Source: Flavobacteriia bacterium (lineage in GTDB: Bacteria; Bacteroidota; Bacteroidia; Flavobacteriales; Flavobacteriaceae). Taken from it: DNA of 64,000 bases. Below are positions 54,856 through 63,268 of the stretch, piece by piece (position 1 is the stretch's first letter; every line of letters starts with the position of its first letter). A program made the position numbers and the translations under genes. Below the pieces are notes generated by a model. It saw nothing but the letters and a program-made list of their open reading frames with translations. It was not told the DNA's origin and did not search any database. The stretch is from assembly GCA_004293165.1 (NCBI GenBank), contig RDYL01000002.1:558001-622000 (forward strand), given 5' to 3'.

Positions 54856-55578
54856 ATGGCTCAGGGTATTGTTATAATTCCAACTTTTAACGAAATTGAA
54901 AATATTGAAGCGATTATAAAAGCAGTTTTTGCTTTAAAAACGCCTTTTGATGTTTTAATAGTGGATGATAATTCTCCTGACGGAACGGCAGCAAAAGTAA
55001 AAGAGATTCAGCAAAAATTTCCTTCGCAGTTGCATTTGAAGATTCGAATGAAAAAATCAGGATTAGGAACGGCATACGTAGCAGGTTTTAAATGGGCGCT
55101 TTCTCATGAATATGATTATATTTTTGAAATGGATGCCGATTTTTCACACAATCCGAATGATTTGGAAAAGTTGTTAGCAGCTTGTGAAAATGGTGCGGAT
55201 GTTGCTATCGGTTCTCGATATTCAAATGGCGTCAATGTTGTAAACTGGCCTTTAAGTCGAGTTCTGTTATCTTATTTTGCTTCAGTTTATGTGAGAATGA
55301 TAACTGGAATGAAAATTGCGGATGCAACAGCAGGTTTTAAATGTTACAGAAGAACTGTATTAGAAAAAATTAATCTAGATAAAATAAAATTTGTGGGGTA
55401 TGCGTTTCAAATAGAAATGAAATATCGTGCCTTTGTAAATAAATTCATTATTGTTGAGGTTCCTATCATTTTTACAGATAGAACAAAAGGACAATCAAAA
55501 ATGAGCGGTGGAATTATTCGTGAAGCCGTTGTTGGAGTAATAATGTTGAGACTACGTAAAATATTTAATAGATTATAA
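54856..55578 (+). CDS. Polyprenol monophosphomannose synthase-like glycosyltransferase (GT2)
   Basis: A 240-residue family 2 glycosyltransferase related to DPM1. It shows IIPTFNEIENIE, DDNSPDGTA, MDADFSHNP (the DXD-like metal site), RYSNGVNVVNWPLSRVLLS and FVGYAFQIEMKYRA. It transfers a sugar from an NDP-sugar to a polyprenyl phosphate; mannose is a likely but unproven sugar. The ATG at 54856 is preferred because an upstream in-frame TTG overlaps a promoter element. It overlaps pyrC by one base (TAATG). Confidence 0.9.
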   Translation: MAQGIVIIPTFNEIENIEAIIKAVFALKTPFDVLIVDDNSPDGTAAKVKEIQQKFPSQLHLKIRMKKSGLGTAYVAGFKWALSHEYDYIFEMDADFSHNPNDLEKLLAACENGADVAIGSRYSNGVNVVNWPLSRVLLSYFASVYVRMITGMKIADATAGFKCYRRTVLEKINLDKIKFVGYAFQIEMKYRAFVNKFIIVEVPIIFTDRTKGQSKMSGGIIREAVVGVIMLRLRKIFNRL

Positions 55579-56930
55579 TGAGTGCCAATACATATTTAAT
55601 TAGAAATGCCAAAATTGTAAATGAGGGTGTTGTTTTTGATGGGGATATATTAATTGAAAATGAATTCATTAAAGAAATTGCAGAAAAAATTAGTGTAAAA
55701 TCATCTGACTGTGTTATTATTGATGCCGAAGGAAGTTATGTAATTCCTGGCGCTATTGATGACCAAGTGCATTTTAGAGAACCTGGTCTTACTCATAAAG
55801 GAACTATCGAATCTGAAAGTAAAGCTGCTGTAGCTGGTGGAATAACTTCGTTTATTGAGCAACCAAATACAGTTCCTAATGCTGTTACGCAAGAACTTTT
55901 AGAAGATAAATATCAAATTGCCGCTAAAACATCGTATGCGAATTATTCATTTATGATGGGAGGTACTAATGATAATTTAGAAGAAATATTAAAGACAAAT
56001 CCTAGAAATGTAGCTGGATTAAAACTTTTTTTAGGATCGTCTACTGGCGATATGCTTGTTGATAGTTCAGCTTCATTAGAAAAGATATTTACAAGTACTA
56101 AGTTGTTAATTGCTGTTCACAGCGAAGATGAAACTATAGTTAAAAATAATTTAGCAAAGTTTAAAGAAGTTTTTGGGGAAGATATTCCAGTTGATAAACA
56201 CCCAGAAATACGTAGTGTTGAAGCTTGTTATGTGTCTACAGAAAGAATAATTGCTTTAGCAAAAAAAACAGGAGCTAGACTTCATGTATTCCATATATCT
56301 ACAGCAAAAGAATTAGATTTATTTACCAATAAAATTCCATTAGAACAAAAGCAAATTACAGCGGAAGTATGTATTCATCATTTATGGTTTACAGATGCTG
56401 ATTATGAAATAAAAGGCTCCTTGATTAAATGGAATCCAGCTGTAAAATCTCAAGCAGATAAAGATGCATTATGGAAAGCTTTATTAGATGATAGAATTGA
56501 TGTAATAGCAACAGATCATGCACCTCATACGCTTGAAGAAAAAAGCAATCCATATTTAACCTGTCCTTCTGGTGGTCCTTTAGTTCAACATGCTGTTGTA
56601 GCTATGTTTGAAGCGCATCATCAAGGAAAAATTTCGGTAGAAAAGATTGTTGAAAAAATGTGTCACAATCCAGCTAAAATTTTTCAAATTGAAAAAAGAG
56701 GATTCATTCGAGAAGGTTATTATGCTGATATAGCAATTGTAAATGCATATTTACCGTGGAATGTTAAAAAAGAAAATATTATTGCAAAATGTGGCTGGTC
56801 TCCGTTTGAGGGATATAACTTTAAATCGCGCGTGACACATACTTTTGTAAATGGAAAATTAGTTTATCAAAATGGTAAAGTAAAAGACACTAAAGTAGGC
56901 CAACGATTATTATTTGAAAGAAATTTATAA
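55578..56930 (+). CDS. pyrC: Dihydroorotase
   Basis: A 450-residue amidohydrolase that interconverts carbamoyl aspartate and dihydroorotate in pyrimidine synthesis. It shows the family signature as DDQVHFREPGLTHKG, where the first His of the usual HxH metal pair is Gln63 (H65 and R67 kept). The likely carboxylated Lys149 is in GLKLFLGSSTG, further His ligands are in AVHSED and LHVFHIST, and ATDHAPH is intact. Such QxH forms are known to me in Bacteroidota dihydroorotases. It overlaps its neighbours on both sides by one base. Confidence 0.93.
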   Translation: MSANTYLIRNAKIVNEGVVFDGDILIENEFIKEIAEKISVKSSDCVIIDAEGSYVIPGAIDDQVHFREPGLTHKGTIESESKAAVAGGITSFIEQPNTVPNAVTQELLEDKYQIAAKTSYANYSFMMGGTNDNLEEILKTNPRNVAGLKLFLGSSTGDMLVDSSASLEKIFTSTKLLIAVHSEDETIVKNNLAKFKEVFGEDIPVDKHPEIRSVEACYVSTERIIALAKKTGARLHVFHISTAKELDLFTNKIPLEQKQITAEVCIHHLWFTDADYEIKGSLIKWNPAVKSQADKDALWKALLDDRIDVIATDHAPHTLEEKSNPYLTCPSGGPLVQHAVVAMFEAHHQGKISVEKIVEKMCHNPAKIFQIEKRGFIREGYYADIAIVNAYLPWNVKKENIIAKCGWSPFEGYNFKSRVTHTFVNGKLVYQNGKVKDTKVGQRLLFERNL

Positions 56931-57319
56931 TGAAACCACTGCTATTTTTATTTGTAAGCTTATTGTTGTTTTCTTGTTCTAAGAATCCAGCACCCAAACC
57001 CGAAAATTTATTGGATGAGGAAGTAATGGTTGATATTATTTTTGATATTGCAATTTTACAAGCAGCGGATGGTAATATGCCTTATAAATTAGCAGAGGCG
57101 AATATTAATGCTAATCAGTATGTTTTTAAAAAGTATAAAATTGACAGTATAACCTATAGTCAAAATCAACGCTATTATGCTTCAGATTCAAGGAAATATA
57201 AAAAAATCTATAAAAAAGTAATTGAAAGATTAGATTTAGAACAAAAGAAAATGAATGATACAACTAAAGCAACAAATGCATCAGATGATGTTAAAAAAAG
57301 CTTTAGTGTTTCAGAATAG
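56930..57319 (+). CDS. DUF4296 lipoprotein
   Basis: A 129-residue lipoprotein (lipobox LFSC, Cys about 16) of the DUF4296 family found in Bacteroidota. It is largely helical, with NLLDEEVMVDIIFDIAILQAA and YKKIYKKVIERLDLEQKKMN. Function unknown. It begins within the last bases of pyrC (TAATG) and its 3' end overlaps the 3' end of the convergent epimerase gene by 17 bases. Confidence 0.8.
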   Translation: MKPLLFLFVSLLLFSCSKNPAPKPENLLDEEVMVDIIFDIAILQAADGNMPYKLAEANINANQYVFKKYKIDSITYSQNQRYYASDSRKYKKIYKKVIERLDLEQKKMNDTTKATNASDDVKKSFSVSE

Positions 57320-58292
57320 TTTTTAAATACTCTTCTTTTTCTTGAAATTCAAATTCGAATTCCGATTTAATTTTTGAAGTATCGTAAATTAAAGTTTCAT
57401 GCAATGCGGCAGCCGTATTTCGAGTTATTTTTCTTTTGCGATTCGCAATTTTTGAAATCAACCAATCTAATCGCCAAGCAATTGATGTCATTGACTTCGT
57501 AGCATTTATAGAAGGACTTTTTACGTTTAATTCGTTAGCAATAAATTTAAGCAGTTTTTTAACTTCTATATTTTCACCAACAAGTGTAAAACGTTTTCCA
57601 TTGATGTCACTTTTCATAAGTTGTATCATGCATTTGGTTACGTCATCTACAAAAACAATTCCAACAAAGCCCTTAGTATAAAATGAAGTTCCTCTCCTAA
57701 CAGATTGAATAATTACATCGCTACCTCTTTTTGGAAAACCATAACCAAAAATTACACCTGGATTTACAATTACCACTTCTAAACCTTCTTGATGGCCGCG
57801 AAATACTTCCATTTCTGCACCATATTTCGTAATGGCGTAATCACTATGCAATTCTTCAGGATTCCATTCGGTTTCTTCTGTGATAGTAGTTTCGTGTTCT
57901 TTTGGATTTCCTAAAGCGGCAATCGAACTTACATGACAAAGTTTTTTGATACCAAAATCAATACAACAATTTACAACGTTGGCAGTTCCTTCAATATTGA
58001 TTTTTCTAAGTTCGTCTTCGTCCCTAGGATCAAACGAAATCAAAGCAGCGCAATGATATATATGTGTAACCTTTTCAAAAGCAATTTCTAACGACGGAAT
58101 ATCGGTAATATCACCTTTTACCCAATTAATTTTATCAAAAAGCTCTAATTGATTATGAAAAGAAAATACATTCTTTGTCTTTTCAATTTGTTTTTCAGAA
58201 CGAAATAGCGCTTTTACTGCCTCATTTTCTTGAAGAAGTTGCACTAACAAATGCGAACCTACTATACCTGTTGCTCCTGTGACTAAAATCAT
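57303..58292 (-). CDS. NAD-dependent epimerase/dehydratase family protein
   Basis: A 329-residue extended short-chain dehydrogenase. The NAD site is MILVTGATGIVGSHLL, the active-site Ser lies in VSSIAALG and Y152/K156 in DYAITKYGAE form the YxxxK pair. It resembles dihydroflavonol reductase/3-beta-hydroxysteroid dehydrogenase-like members; the substrate is unknown. It converges on the pyrC operon, overlapping DUF4296 by 17 bases, and is divergent from tyrS. Confidence 0.85.
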   Translation of the reverse strand: MILVTGATGIVGSHLLVQLLQENEAVKALFRSEKQIEKTKNVFSFHNQLELFDKINWVKGDITDIPSLEIAFEKVTHIYHCAALISFDPRDEDELRKINIEGTANVVNCCIDFGIKKLCHVSSIAALGNPKEHETTITEETEWNPEELHSDYAITKYGAEMEVFRGHQEGLEVVIVNPGVIFGYGFPKRGSDVIIQSVRRGTSFYTKGFVGIVFVDDVTKCMIQLMKSDINGKRFTLVGENIEVKKLLKFIANELNVKSPSINATKSMTSIAWRLDWLISKIANRKRKITRNTAAALHETLIYDTSKIKSEFEFEFQEKEEYLKTILKH

Positions 58293-58326
58293 GACGTAAA
58301 AATAGCAAATCTTTTAAAAACGGACT

Positions 58327-58361
58327 AACTTTTAAACCTTCAAACTTTTAAACTTTTAAAC
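58327..58361 (+). repeat. Word repeat AACTTTTAAAC (three copies)
   Basis: AACTTTTAAAC occurs at 58327-58337, 58343-58353 and 58351-58361, immediately upstream of the tyrS -7 element, where a -33 TTG would be expected but none is seen. Function unknown. Confidence 0.55.
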
Positions 58362-58368
58362 TAAAAGT

Positions 58369-58376
58369 TATCTTTG
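58369..58376 (+). promoter_or_regulatory. -7 element of tyrS
   Basis: TATCTTTG, 18 bases before the chosen ATG at 58395. The predicted leader is about 12 bases. The TTG at 58374-58376 inside this box is not a good start codon. Confidence 0.6.
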
Positions 58377-58394
58377 CCAAAATTAAATCGCAAA

Positions 58395-59702
58395 ATGAAG
58401 AATTTAGTAGAAGAATTACGTTGGAGAGGTTTGTTTCATGATATGATGCCTGGAACAGAAGAGCAATTACTAAAAGAAGCTACTACAGCTTATATTGGTT
58501 TTGATCCAACGGCAGACTCTTTACATATTGGAAGTTTAGTGCAAATTATTCTATTAATGCACTTGAGAAAATCGGGCCATAAAGCCATTGCGCTTGTAGG
58601 TGGAGCAACAGGAATGATTGGTGATCCTTCTGGAAAATCTAATGAAAGAAATTTGTTAGATGAAGCTACTTTGAATCATAATGTAGAAGGAATTAAGAGT
58701 GTTTTATCTCGCTTTTTAGATTTTGAAGCGAAAGATGAAAATGCACCAATTCTAGTAAATAATTACGATTGGATGAAAGATTTTTCATTCATTGATTTTG
58801 CACGTGATATTGGAAAACGTATTACCGTTAACTACATGATGTCTAAAGATTCTGTAAAAAAGCGTTTAAGCGGAGAAGAAGGGGCTGAAGGAATGAGTTT
58901 TACCGAATTTACCTATCAATTAATTCAGGGCTACGATTTTTATCATTTGAATAAACACCATAATTGTTTACTTCAAATGGGTGGAAGTGACCAATGGGGT
59001 AACATTACTACGGGTACAGAATTGGTAAGAAGAATGAATGTTGGTAACGAGGAGAAATCAAAAGCATTCGCGTTAACAACCCCATTAATTACAAAAGCTG
59101 ACGGTTCTAAATTTGGTAAATCGGAAGGTGGTAATGTTTGGTTAGATGCTGACAAAACTTCGGTTTATAAATTTTATCAATTTTGGTTAAATTCTACTGA
59201 TGTAGATGCTGAAAAGTATATTAAAATTTTCACGTTCCTAGATAAAGAAACGATTGAAAAATTAATTGCTGAACACAACGAAGCGCCTCATTTAAGAGCA
59301 TTACAAAAACGTTTGGCAGAAGAAATTACGGTGATGGTACATTCTGCAGCAGATTTAGAAAATGCAATTGCTGCTTCAAATGCTTTTTTTAGTCCGTCAA
59401 TGGATGAGTTGAAAAAGTTAGATGAAAAAACGTTTTTAGAAGTTTTTGATGGTGTTCCTCAGGCAGAAATTTCGATGGAAGATTTGAACGCAGGTTTAGA
59501 TATGATTGCCGCATTAGCAGCAAAAACAAATTTCTTAGCTTCTAATAGTGATGCTCGTAGAGAATTGAAACAAAACTCGATTTCTTTGAATAAAGAGAAA
59601 GTAGGAGAAGATAAAATCATCACGAAAGAAGATTTAATCAACAATCAATTCTTATTATTACAAAAAGGAAAGAAAAATTATTATGTAATTAAGGTTAAAT
59701 AA
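58395..59702 (+). CDS. tyrS: Tyrosine--tRNA ligase
   Basis: A 435-residue class I aminoacyl-tRNA synthetase. The start is set at ATG 58395 ([12 protein letters not shown]); a TTG frame opening 21 bases upstream lies in the promoter. Motifs HIGS (44-47, SLHIGSLVQ) and KFGKS (about 239-243) are present, with the tyrosine site near GYDFYHLN and GGSDQWGNI. The C-terminal tail has an S4-like RNA-binding region (about 370-435). Its stop overlaps the stop of the convergent LuxE-like gene by 8 bases. Confidence 0.97.
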   Translation: MKNLVEELRWRGLFHDMMPGTEEQLLKEATTAYIGFDPTADSLHIGSLVQIILLMHLRKSGHKAIALVGGATGMIGDPSGKSNERNLLDEATLNHNVEGIKSVLSRFLDFEAKDENAPILVNNYDWMKDFSFIDFARDIGKRITVNYMMSKDSVKKRLSGEEGAEGMSFTEFTYQLIQGYDFYHLNKHHNCLLQMGGSDQWGNITTGTELVRRMNVGNEEKSKAFALTTPLITKADGSKFGKSEGGNVWLDADKTSVYKFYQFWLNSTDVDAEKYIKIFTFLDKETIEKLIAEHNEAPHLRALQKRLAEEITVMVHSAADLENAIAASNAFFSPSMDELKKLDEKTFLEVFDGVPQAEISMEDLNAGLDMIAALAAKTNFLASNSDARRELKQNSISLNKEKVGEDKIITKEDLINNQFLLLQKGKKNYYVIKVK

Positions 59703-60675
59703 CCATCAAATTACAACCACGAATATCAGAATGATCAAAACGTCCCAACACTTCGAAAGAATGGTTGGGATTTTTTTTGCCCAAATCTTGCGTAGCAATA
59801 AAGGAGCACGAATTGATATTAGCTAAATCAATCACGTTAATTCCGCCAGTTTTTCCTTCGGAAACGTATGTTAGCGCATCTTCCGTATCACGAATTAAAA
59901 TTTGCATCCATGGCGGACATTCAAAAACACCGTCGCCTAATGAATACGCTTGTGAAAGTAATTCGGTCATGCCATATTCGGAATGAATTTTAGAAACGCC
60001 AAATCCTTCGCATAAAATAGTGTGTAATTCTTCACGAATCATTTCTTTTCGTTTGCCTTTCATGCCACCTGTTTCCATGATGATAGTGTTTTTTAATTTG
60101 AATTTTTGCTTCTCAATTAAATCTAACAAAGCATATGTAACTCCAATTAAAATCACATTCTGACCTAAATTATCCAATTCAATCAATTTAGAAATTAATT
60201 CATCGTAGTTGTTTAAATAAAACCCAGAATCTTCGTGATTACTACTTTGAATTAAATCTTCTACCATATATATCAACGAAGAACCATTGCGCTCTAAATA
60301 GGAGGGAAGTAAGGCTAAAACACAATAATCTTCAATGTTTCCATAGAATTCTGAAAAGCCTAAACGGTAACTCATTTCGTACCAACTTACATCGGTAACT
60401 AAATGTTTACTGGTTTGCATTCGGGTAGTGCCACTACTTGTAAACGTTTGCTGAATTGTTTCAGAAGAACTTAAAACGTTATGACTTTTAAAAAACTGAA
60501 TGGGTAAAAATGGAATTTCAGTTATTGATTTCACATTGTTTTTGTCTTTCTTCAAGAAGTTACAAAATTGTTGGTACACCAAATTAGTATCGTACTGATG
60601 ACGAAATACTTTTAAAGTAATTTTTTCAAATTCTTTTTTCGAGTTAATTTGGAAAATATCTTCTTGTGAAATCAT
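59695..60675 (-). CDS. LuxE/PaaK-family acyl-protein ligase-like protein
   Basis: A 326-residue member of the acyl-adenylate-forming LuxE family. Features: [14 protein letters not shown], the ATP-binding TSSGTT (about 94-99), [11 protein letters not shown] and [14 protein letters not shown]. Bioluminescent LuxE activates fatty acids for reductase; no other lux-like genes are here, so the substrate is unknown. A TATTTTTG box lies 5-12 bases before the ATG, suggesting a leaderless transcript. Its end overlaps tyrS by 8 bases. Confidence 0.85.
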   Translation of the reverse strand: MISQEDIFQINSKKEFEKITLKVFRHQYDTNLVYQQFCNFLKKDKNNVKSITEIPFLPIQFFKSHNVLSSSETIQQTFTSSGTTRMQTSKHLVTDVSWYEMSYRLGFSEFYGNIEDYCVLALLPSYLERNGSSLIYMVEDLIQSSNHEDSGFYLNNYDELISKLIELDNLGQNVILIGVTYALLDLIEKQKFKLKNTIIMETGGMKGKRKEMIREELHTILCEGFGVSKIHSEYGMTELLSQAYSLGDGVFECPPWMQILIRDTEDALTYVSEGKTGGINVIDLANINSCSFIATQDLGKKNPNHSFEVLGRFDHSDIRGCNLMVI

Positions 60676-60679
60676 GGTA

Positions 60680-60687
60680 CAAAAATA
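60680..60687 (-). promoter_or_regulatory. -7 element of the LuxE-like gene
   Basis: TATTTTTG on the minus strand, ending 5 bases before the ATG. The transcription start would fall at or within a base or two of the start codon. Confidence 0.5.
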
Positions 60688-60710
60688 GCAAACAAAATGG
60701 TCTTAAATAA

Positions 60711-60738
60711 AAAAGCACCAACTTTCGTTGATGCTTTT
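60711..60738 (-). terminator. Terminator of the T9SS protein gene
   Basis: On the minus strand, AAAAGCATCAAC-GAAA-GTTGGTGCTTTT (one mismatch) followed by TTATTT. It lies 19 bases beyond the stop of the gene ending at 60757. Confidence 0.8.
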
Positions 60739-60756
60739 AATATAATTTAAAATTAA

Positions 60757-62637
60757 TTACTTGATAACTAATTTTCTAGTAGCTGTTTTACCTTCTTCTG
60801 TAATTTTAATTACATAAACACCAGCTGTTAATTTAGCCACGTTTACAGTGTTGTTTACTACATTAGATTTTAAAACTTCTTTGCCTAATAAATCAAATAT
60901 TTGAACAGACATAGCTGCATTAGCTGCAGAAGTAAAGTTTAATGTGCCTCCAGATACTGGGTTTGGATACATTGTTAAACCATTGATGTTGTCAAATGAT
61001 GATGAAGATAAAGTAAAGTTTGGAGTTGTGTCGATTGTTAATTCGTCAATTGTCATACCTGGTGTAGTATTTGCAGCTTCTTGTCTTAACATAAATCCAC
61101 TTATACTTGTTAATGGAGCAGCCATGGTAACACTAACTGTTGGAGCAACATTTGAACCGCCTATTGTTGGATTAACAAATAACGACAATGAATTAGTAGT
61201 AAAATTATAACCTAATACTAAATACTGCGTAGTATTTGTATCATATAAATTAGTATCCCAATCAGTTGGTGAAGCAGCTGTTCCAAGTCCATATTGGTAT
61301 TGCGTTCCATTTTTTCTCATCCAAACTCTTGCATTTGTAGAAACACCTGAATTAGTTGTAAATAAAGCAGAATAGTTACTAGTTAAGTCAACAGTGATTC
61401 CAGAAATATCAGTTACTTTTGCTAAAAATGAAGCGTAAATTGTTCCACTTGTTGTGTCTGTAAACGGAGTTCTAGATTCAGCTCCTGTTCCAATAAATGA
61501 CACAGAATTTCCAGAAGGAGTAATACCTGTGTAAGATAAATTTCCAGCTTCAATTAAAATATTATCACCTGTATTAACAATAGTCCATTTTTGTTCAGCA
61601 TTTAAAGAATTTCCTACAGTATATGGAAAAGATTCGTTCAATGGTAAAGTATTTATAGGTTTACATTCTGGTGATGTAATAGTTTTAGATAGTGTACAAG
61701 CTCCAGTAACAGATAATGTTACATTTGTTCCTTCTGGAATATTACTAATTGTGATAGTTCCAGTAGCTGTGGTAGATGGATTATCACCACCAACTGTCCC
61801 AGTTGAAGCTACTAAAGTATAAGATCCTGTACCTCCACCTGTAAATGGGATAGAAACACTATAGGTATCAATGTTTAATGTAATAGCATCACAAGTTGTT
61901 GTTTCTGCTGCTAATGCTAAGGCACAAGGTGTAGCGCCAAACCAAGTAGAATAAATTCTGATACCGTCAATTGTAATGTTTTGTGCTGTTGCAGGTTGTC
62001 TTAAAAAGAAACCAGATATTGTAGCAGAACCTGAACCAGTTGTTGTAACTTCTGGTGTGCCTGCGCCAATTTCATTAGCAGGAACACCTGCTTGTTTTAC
62101 CCACATACTAGCTGCACCTGAGGCTGTAACATCATATTTAACAATAATTAAATAGGTAGTATTAATATCAAAATCTGTAGTGCCATAGGTTCCTGTTCCA
62201 GTATTTGACATTCCAAAGTTTACTTTTCCAACTGTAGTTGATGGTTTAACCCAAAGTCTATTTCCAAAAGTACTACCTGTTGTATTTAAACCAGCAAAGT
62301 ATCCTGCTGTTCCATCTGTAACATTAATTAGAAATGAATAGTATAAACTTCCTGATGTTACTGCAGTGAATGTTTTTTGGGCATCTTCTCCAGTATTATC
62401 TAATCTTGCAGCGTTTCCAACAACTGCGCCAGTTATACCAGTGGTGCCTGAGTATCCAGTATAAGTTAAACCGTTTGATGTACCAACATCTAAAGCATTG
62501 GTACCTGCTCCACTAAAAGCAGTCCATCCGTTTGCTGTTAGAAGAGCGCCGTCTGCGTAATTAAAATCTTCAGAAAGTATCTGCCCAAAAGACAAAGTAC
62601 TTACTGCTATTAATAATAAAGTGTAAAGTTTTTTCAT
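60757..62637 (-). CDS. Secreted T9SS-sorted protein with duplicated beta-sandwich module
   Basis: A 626-residue protein: signal peptide (to about 18), a first beta-rich module (about 20-235), an Ig-like or HYR-type spacer (about 235-325), a second module (about 330-545) similar to the first (SLYYSFLINVTD versus TIYASFLAKVTD), and a C-terminal Por domain (about 550-626; GLTMYPNPVSGGT, ending GVYVIKITEEGKTATRK). The modules resemble lectin or laminin-like jelly rolls. It may bind carbohydrate or act as an adhesin; no catalytic residues are evident. Confidence 0.82.
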   Translation of the reverse strand: MKKLYTLLLIAVSTLSFGQILSEDFNYADGALLTANGWTAFSGAGTNALDVGTSNGLTYTGYSGTTGITGAVVGNAARLDNTGEDAQKTFTAVTSGSLYYSFLINVTDGTAGYFAGLNTTGSTFGNRLWVKPSTTVGKVNFGMSNTGTGTYGTTDFDINTTYLIIVKYDVTASGAASMWVKQAGVPANEIGAGTPEVTTTGSGSATISGFFLRQPATAQNITIDGIRIYSTWFGATPCALALAAETTTCDAITLNIDTYSVSIPFTGGGTGSYTLVASTGTVGGDNPSTTATGTITISNIPEGTNVTLSVTGACTLSKTITSPECKPINTLPLNESFPYTVGNSLNAEQKWTIVNTGDNILIEAGNLSYTGITPSGNSVSFIGTGAESRTPFTDTTSGTIYASFLAKVTDISGITVDLTSNYSALFTTNSGVSTNARVWMRKNGTQYQYGLGTAASPTDWDTNLYDTNTTQYLVLGYNFTTNSLSLFVNPTIGGSNVAPTVSVTMAAPLTSISGFMLRQEAANTTPGMTIDELTIDTTPNFTLSSSSFDNINGLTMYPNPVSGGTLNFTSAANAAMSVQIFDLLGKEVLKSNVVNNTVNVAKLTAGVYVIKITEEGKTATRKLVIK

Positions 62638-62740
62638 TTTTATAAAGTTAAATTATGGTACAAAGATAATTAGTTTTTAAGTTTTATGCTATTATTTAGT
62701 TGTTAACTTAAAATTAAATAATAGATATGAATTTAATTAA

Positions 62741-63082
62741 CTAATTGATAATTAGTTTTCTAGTAGCAGAAGCTTCTCCTTCTTTAATTTTAATGATGTA
62801 AACACCGGCTTCTAAATGACTTACATTTACTTCTTTTGAGGTAGTAACTGATTCAAGAACTCTTTTCCCTAAAACATTAAAAATTTCTACTTTTTTGTCT
62901 AAAGAAGATTTAGTAGTAATAAAAATTTTACCAGAGTTCGTTGGGTTTGGATAAATAGTAAGTCCTTCAATAGTAGGTTCTTGCGTTTTTGTTGCACTAG
63001 AAAATTTGCTCTCTTGTGCTTGCAGCTTGAAAGAGAACAAAAGAGTTAAAATAAAAATAGTATAAAAGTATTTTTTTTTCAT
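62741..63082 (-). CDS. Minimal secreted protein consisting of little more than a T9SS sorting domain
   Basis: A 113-residue protein: signal peptide (to about 22, SFKLQAQE), a short linker of about 15 residues, then a Por C-terminal domain (about 38-113; GLTIYPNPTNSGK, LGKRVLESV, HLEAGVYIIKIKEGEASATRK). No cargo domain is present. Its tail is close to that of the adjacent 626-residue protein, suggesting descent from a neighbouring gene by loss of its cargo. It could be a functional mini-protein or a remnant; the reading frame is intact. Confidence 0.75.
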   Translation of the reverse strand: MKKKYFYTIFILTLLFSFKLQAQESKFSSATKTQEPTIEGLTIYPNPTNSGKIFITTKSSLDKKVEIFNVLGKRVLESVTTSKEVNVSHLEAGVYIIKIKEGEASATRKLIIN

Positions 63083-63224
63083 GCGAAACTAATATAGTGT
63101 GTAAATATAACTATTTTTTACATACAAATACGATGCCAAATAAAAAATTCACTATTAATTAATATTCGCCAAATTGTAAAATTTTTAGTGAATGTTCATA
63201 GTAAATATATAATTCTATAATATT

Positions 63225-63262
63225 AAATAACCTACAAAGCTTTTAGACCTTGTAGGTTATTT
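63225..63262 (-). terminator. Terminator of the 2-oxoglutarate dehydrogenase E2 gene
   Basis: Perfect 13-bp stem AAATAACCTACAA / TTGTAGGTTATTT (63225-63237 and 63250-63262) with a 12-base loop, just beyond the minus-strand stop. Confidence 0.85.
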
Positions 63263-63268
63263 GACTAA

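Noticed and set aside
58374..58394. TTG start giving 7 extra residues to TyrS
   Set aside because: The codon is inside the -7 box TATCTTTG, so it would precede the transcription start.
59695..60675. Bioluminescence (lux) locus
   Set aside because: Only a LuxE-like ligase is present; no luciferase or reductase genes are nearby, so the assignment is limited to the family.
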